From assembly GCF_003047295.1 (NCBI RefSeq), contig NZ_PZYZ01000001.1, positions 744,001-808,000 of the forward strand: a DNA stretch of 64,000 bases, read 5' to 3'. The notes beneath the pieces are model-generated. The model saw only the letters and a program-made list of their open reading frames with translations. It had not been told where the DNA came from and did no database searches. The stretch is from Nocardioides sediminis (GTDB lineage Bacteria > Actinomycetota > Actinomycetes > Propionibacteriales > Nocardioidaceae). This document shows positions 61,902 through 64,000 of this stretch, piece by piece. The first letter of the stretch is position 1. Every line of letters starts with the position of its first letter. The position numbers and the translations under genes are program-made.

Positions 61902-62824
61902 TGGCCGACACCCGCGAGCGGCGCTGGCGAGGCATCGACCGCCTCGACGCGCGCAGCCGCCCGCCCCGGTCGCTGTTCGTCGCGCTCCTCCTGGCCAGCG
62001 CCACGCTGATCACCCTCGACTACCACGGCGGCACCGACTCGGCGATGGAGCCGGCCCGCCGGGTCGTCGGCGAGGCGTTCGGTCCCGTGGAGTCGGTCAC
62101 CGCCGGGGTGGTGCGCCCCTTCACCTCCGTGCCGGCCTGGCTGCGCAGCCAGGGCGCCCTCGGCGACGAGATCCGCGAGCTCGAGGCCGAGAACTCCGCG
62201 CTGCGCAACGAGGTCGAGACGGCCGGCTTCGACCGCAACCGCCTCGAGCAGTACGACGGTCTCACCCAGGCCGCCCAGGACCTCGGGCAGGCGCTGGTCC
62301 CGGCCCGGGTGGTCGCCTTCGGCCCGTCGCAGTCCTTCAGCAACACCGTCACCATCGACGCCGGCTCGCGGGCCGGGATCGGCCCGGACATGACGGTCGT
62401 CAACAACGACGGCCTCGTGGGCCGGGTGCTGCGCGTGACCCGCTCGACCGCCACCGTCCTGCTCGTCACCGACACCGAGTCGATCGTCGGCGGGCGGATC
62501 GGCTCCAGCATGGAGATCGGCTTCGTGCACGGCCGCGGGTCGCTGGCCGACGACGGCGGGCTCGACCTGCGGCTCGTCGACGACGCCGTCGTCCCCGCCG
62601 AGCACGACACGGTCGTCACCTGGGGCAGCAGCGGCGGCCCCTACCAGCCCGGTGTGCCGATCGGCGAGGTCACCGAGGTCTACAGCAGCCTGCTCGAGAC
62701 GTCCCAGCGGGCCGTCGTCAGGCCGTTCGTCGACTTCTCCGCCCTCGACGTGGTCGGGGTGATGGTGCCGACCGGCACCACGAGCGACCGCGCGGTGGTC
62801 GAGGCGGACGGAGCCCTGCGGTGA
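61901..62824 (+). CDS. mreC: rod-shape protein MreC
   Basis: 307-aa membrane-anchored protein. A membrane segment (about 22-40) and a coiled coil (about 82-112, LEAENSALRNEVETAGFDRN) precede two beta domains with LVPARVVAFGPSQSFSNTVT and GLVGRVLRVTRSTATVLLVT. It bridges MreB/MreD to the PBP2-RodA complex. The ATG overlaps the mreB stop by one base. Confidence 0.94.
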   Translation: MADTRERRWRGIDRLDARSRPPRSLFVALLLASATLITLDYHGGTDSAMEPARRVVGEAFGPVESVTAGVVRPFTSVPAWLRSQGALGDEIRELEAENSALRNEVETAGFDRNRLEQYDGLTQAAQDLGQALVPARVVAFGPSQSFSNTVTIDAGSRAGIGPDMTVVNNDGLVGRVLRVTRSTATVLLVTDTESIVGGRIGSSMEIGFVHGRGSLADDGGLDLRLVDDAVVPAEHDTVVTWGSSGGPYQPGVPIGEVTEVYSSLLETSQRAVVRPFVDFSALDVVGVMVPTGTTSDRAVVEADGALR

Positions 62825-62837
62825 AGGCGGTGCTGAG

Positions 62838-63347
62838 GTGACCCGCTTCCGCGCGCCGATCGCGCTCGTCGCCGTCGTCGTCGCCCTGGTGCTCCAGGTC
62901 TCGCTCTTCCCGCACCTGGCCTGGCAGGGCGTCGTGCCCAACCTGTGCCTGCTCGTGGTGGTCGCCGCGGCGCTGACCATCAACGCGCCCTCCGCACTGC
63001 TGCTGGGGTTCGCGGCCGGGGTCGCGCTCGACCTGGCTCCGCCGGCCGACCACGTGGCCGGCCGCTGGGCGCTGGCGCTCACCGTGGTGGCCTTCCTGGC
63101 CGTCCGCGTCCGCCAGGACGTGCGCCCGACCGCGGTGGCCGTCGTGGCCACGGTCGCCGCCGCGTCGTTCGTCGGCACCTCGATCTTCGCGCTCACCGGG
63201 CTGCTGCTCGGCGACTCCTGGTCGGTGGGCGAGCTGCTCCGGGTCGTGGGCATCGCCGTCGTCTGGGACGTCCTGCTCACCCCGTTCGTCCTGCCGCCGC
63301 TGATGCGGCTCTTCGGCCGGCTCGACCCGCGACTGGCGGCTGCCTGA
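62838..63347 (+). CDS. mreD: rod-shape protein MreD
   Basis: 169-aa polytopic protein with about five membrane segments, starting FRAPIALVAVVVALVLQVSL. It is short and poorly conserved, as usual for MreD, so position between mreC and mrdA supports the call. The GTG start lies 13 nt after the mreC stop. The stop overlaps the mrdA ATG (TGATG). Confidence 0.9.
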   Translation: MTRFRAPIALVAVVVALVLQVSLFPHLAWQGVVPNLCLLVVVAAALTINAPSALLLGFAAGVALDLAPPADHVAGRWALALTVVAFLAVRVRQDVRPTAVAVVATVAAASFVGTSIFALTGLLLGDSWSVGELLRVVGIAVVWDVLLTPFVLPPLMRLFGRLDPRLAAA

Positions 63348-64000
63348 TGGGTGGGGTCGACGGCTCGCGGCGCAGCCGCCTGCGACTGGTGGTCGTGCAG
63401 GCCCTGGTGTTCTCGCTGTTCGCCACGCTCTTCGTGCGGCTCTACTACCTCCAGGTCGTCGGCGGTGACGACTACCAGGCGATGGCGGCCGACCAGTCGG
63501 TGCGCGACATCGTCGTGCAGCCGCAGCGCGGCCTCATCGTCGACAACCAGGGCCGGCCGCTGGTTGCCAACCGCACCTCGTGGATCATCTCGATGGACCG
63601 CAACCTGATGGGCAAGATGACCGACCGTCAGCGCACCGAGCTGGTGCGGCGCGTGTCGGTCGTGGTGGGCGAGGACGCCGAGACGATCGAGCAGCGGCTG
63701 GTGACGTGCGGCCACGAGGGCAGCATCCGCGGCACCTGCTGGAACGGGTCGCCGTACCAGCCGGTCCCGGTCGCCACCGACGTCTCCAAGGACGTCGCGC
63801 TGAGGGTGCTCGAGCAGCCCGAGGACTACCCCGGCGTGCTCGCCGAGCAGCAGAGCGTCCGCGCCTACCCCCAGCCCTACGGCATCAACCTCGCGCACGT
63901 GCTCGGCTACCTCAGCCCGATCACCGAGGAGGAGTACGACGCCGCGGCCCAGGCCGACGACCAGTCCCTCAACGGCGGCTCCGCGGTCGGCCGCGCCGGC
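63347..64000 (+). CDS. mrdA: penicillin-binding protein 2 (partial)
   Basis: First 218 codons, cut by the window end. An N-terminal membrane anchor (about 12-32, VVVQALVFSLFATLFVRLYY) precedes the PBP dimerisation domain: RDIVVQPQRGLIVDNQGRPL and ISMDRNLMG. The segment reading YPQPYGINLAHVLGYLSPIT with its NGGSAVGRAG end is typical of elongasome transpeptidases. The catalytic SxxK lies beyond the window. The ATG overlaps the mreD stop. It cross-links septal or lateral peptidoglycan with MreBCD. Confidence 0.93.
   Translation, partial: MGGVDGSRRSRLRLVVVQALVFSLFATLFVRLYYLQVVGGDDYQAMAADQSVRDIVVQPQRGLIVDNQGRPLVANRTSWIISMDRNLMGKMTDRQRTELVRRVSVVVGEDAETIEQRLVTCGHEGSIRGTCWNGSPYQPVPVATDVSKDVALRVLEQPEDYPGVLAEQQSVRAYPQPYGINLAHVLGYLSPITEEEYDAAAQADDQSLNGGSAVGRAG

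Overview
The window is chromosomal DNA of a high-GC Gram-positive actinobacterium, most like Nocardioides or a close relative. The grounds are: GC-rich third codon positions throughout, frequent GTG starts, a DUF222/HNH endonuclease gene behind a LexA box, a paired clpP1-clpP2 followed by clpX, a DUF4233 gene behind folC, a mycothiol-nitroreductase-like DsbA protein, and about fifteen genes that look leaderless, with a TAgnnT -10 box 6-9 nt before the start codon. No plasmid, phage, insertion sequence or CRISPR array was seen.

1-13 kb is the accessory-looking part. It holds a response regulator / histidine kinase / GerMN-lipoprotein operon with the gene order of mtrA-mtrB-lpqB, a STAS protein with a degenerate RsbW-type ATPase, a small HesB-like protein without cysteines, a membrane-anchored SGNH hydrolase, a P-loop ATPase behind a highly structured leader, an LssY_C membrane protein, an alpha/beta hydrolase and a DUF222 HNH endonuclease under a near-consensus LexA box. 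It also has two long gene-poor stretches (4191-4717 and 6140-6919) with hairpins and a truncated GlsB/YeaQ-type remnant. A 17-bp motif (TTGCAG-N5-TGACAA) occurs three times in the first 4.7 kb.

13-36 kb: a DAACS symporter preceded by a short leader-peptide reading frame and a hairpin (probably sulfur/cysteine-linked attenuation), rlmC, aminopeptidase P, a PrsW protease coupled to two dynamin-like GTPases, an SSB paralogue, ettA, a MarR regulator, thiolase, acyl-CoA thioesterase, truncated haemoglobin, OsmC, MscS, pepN, a DsbA-family protein with a mutated CxxC and a GPP34 protein. Strong bidirectional hairpin terminators separate most convergent pairs.

36-50 kb: metG, GNAT, a TetR regulator with twin perfect operators divergent from an F420-reductase-like gene and an esterase, rpiB, nei-type glycosylase, a membrane SpoIIE phosphatase, tRNA-Gly(TCC), tRNA-Pro(TGG), tig, a phosphotransferase-like gene, a lipase-like hydrolase, clpP1, clpP2 and clpX. 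Trigger factor, ClpP1P2 and ClpX together form a protein-quality-control block, with a candidate ClgR box before clpP1.

50-64 kb: two tandem paralogous membrane-anchored Ala-rich rod proteins of unknown function, then valS, a GNAT gene, folC-DUF4233, a divergent MocR/flavin-protein pair, ndk and the elongasome operon mreB-mreC-mreD-mrdA (the last cut by the window end). The least explained elements are the twin rod proteins, the three-copy 17-bp motif, the structured leader at 6783-6919 and the start-less frame at 9896-10108.
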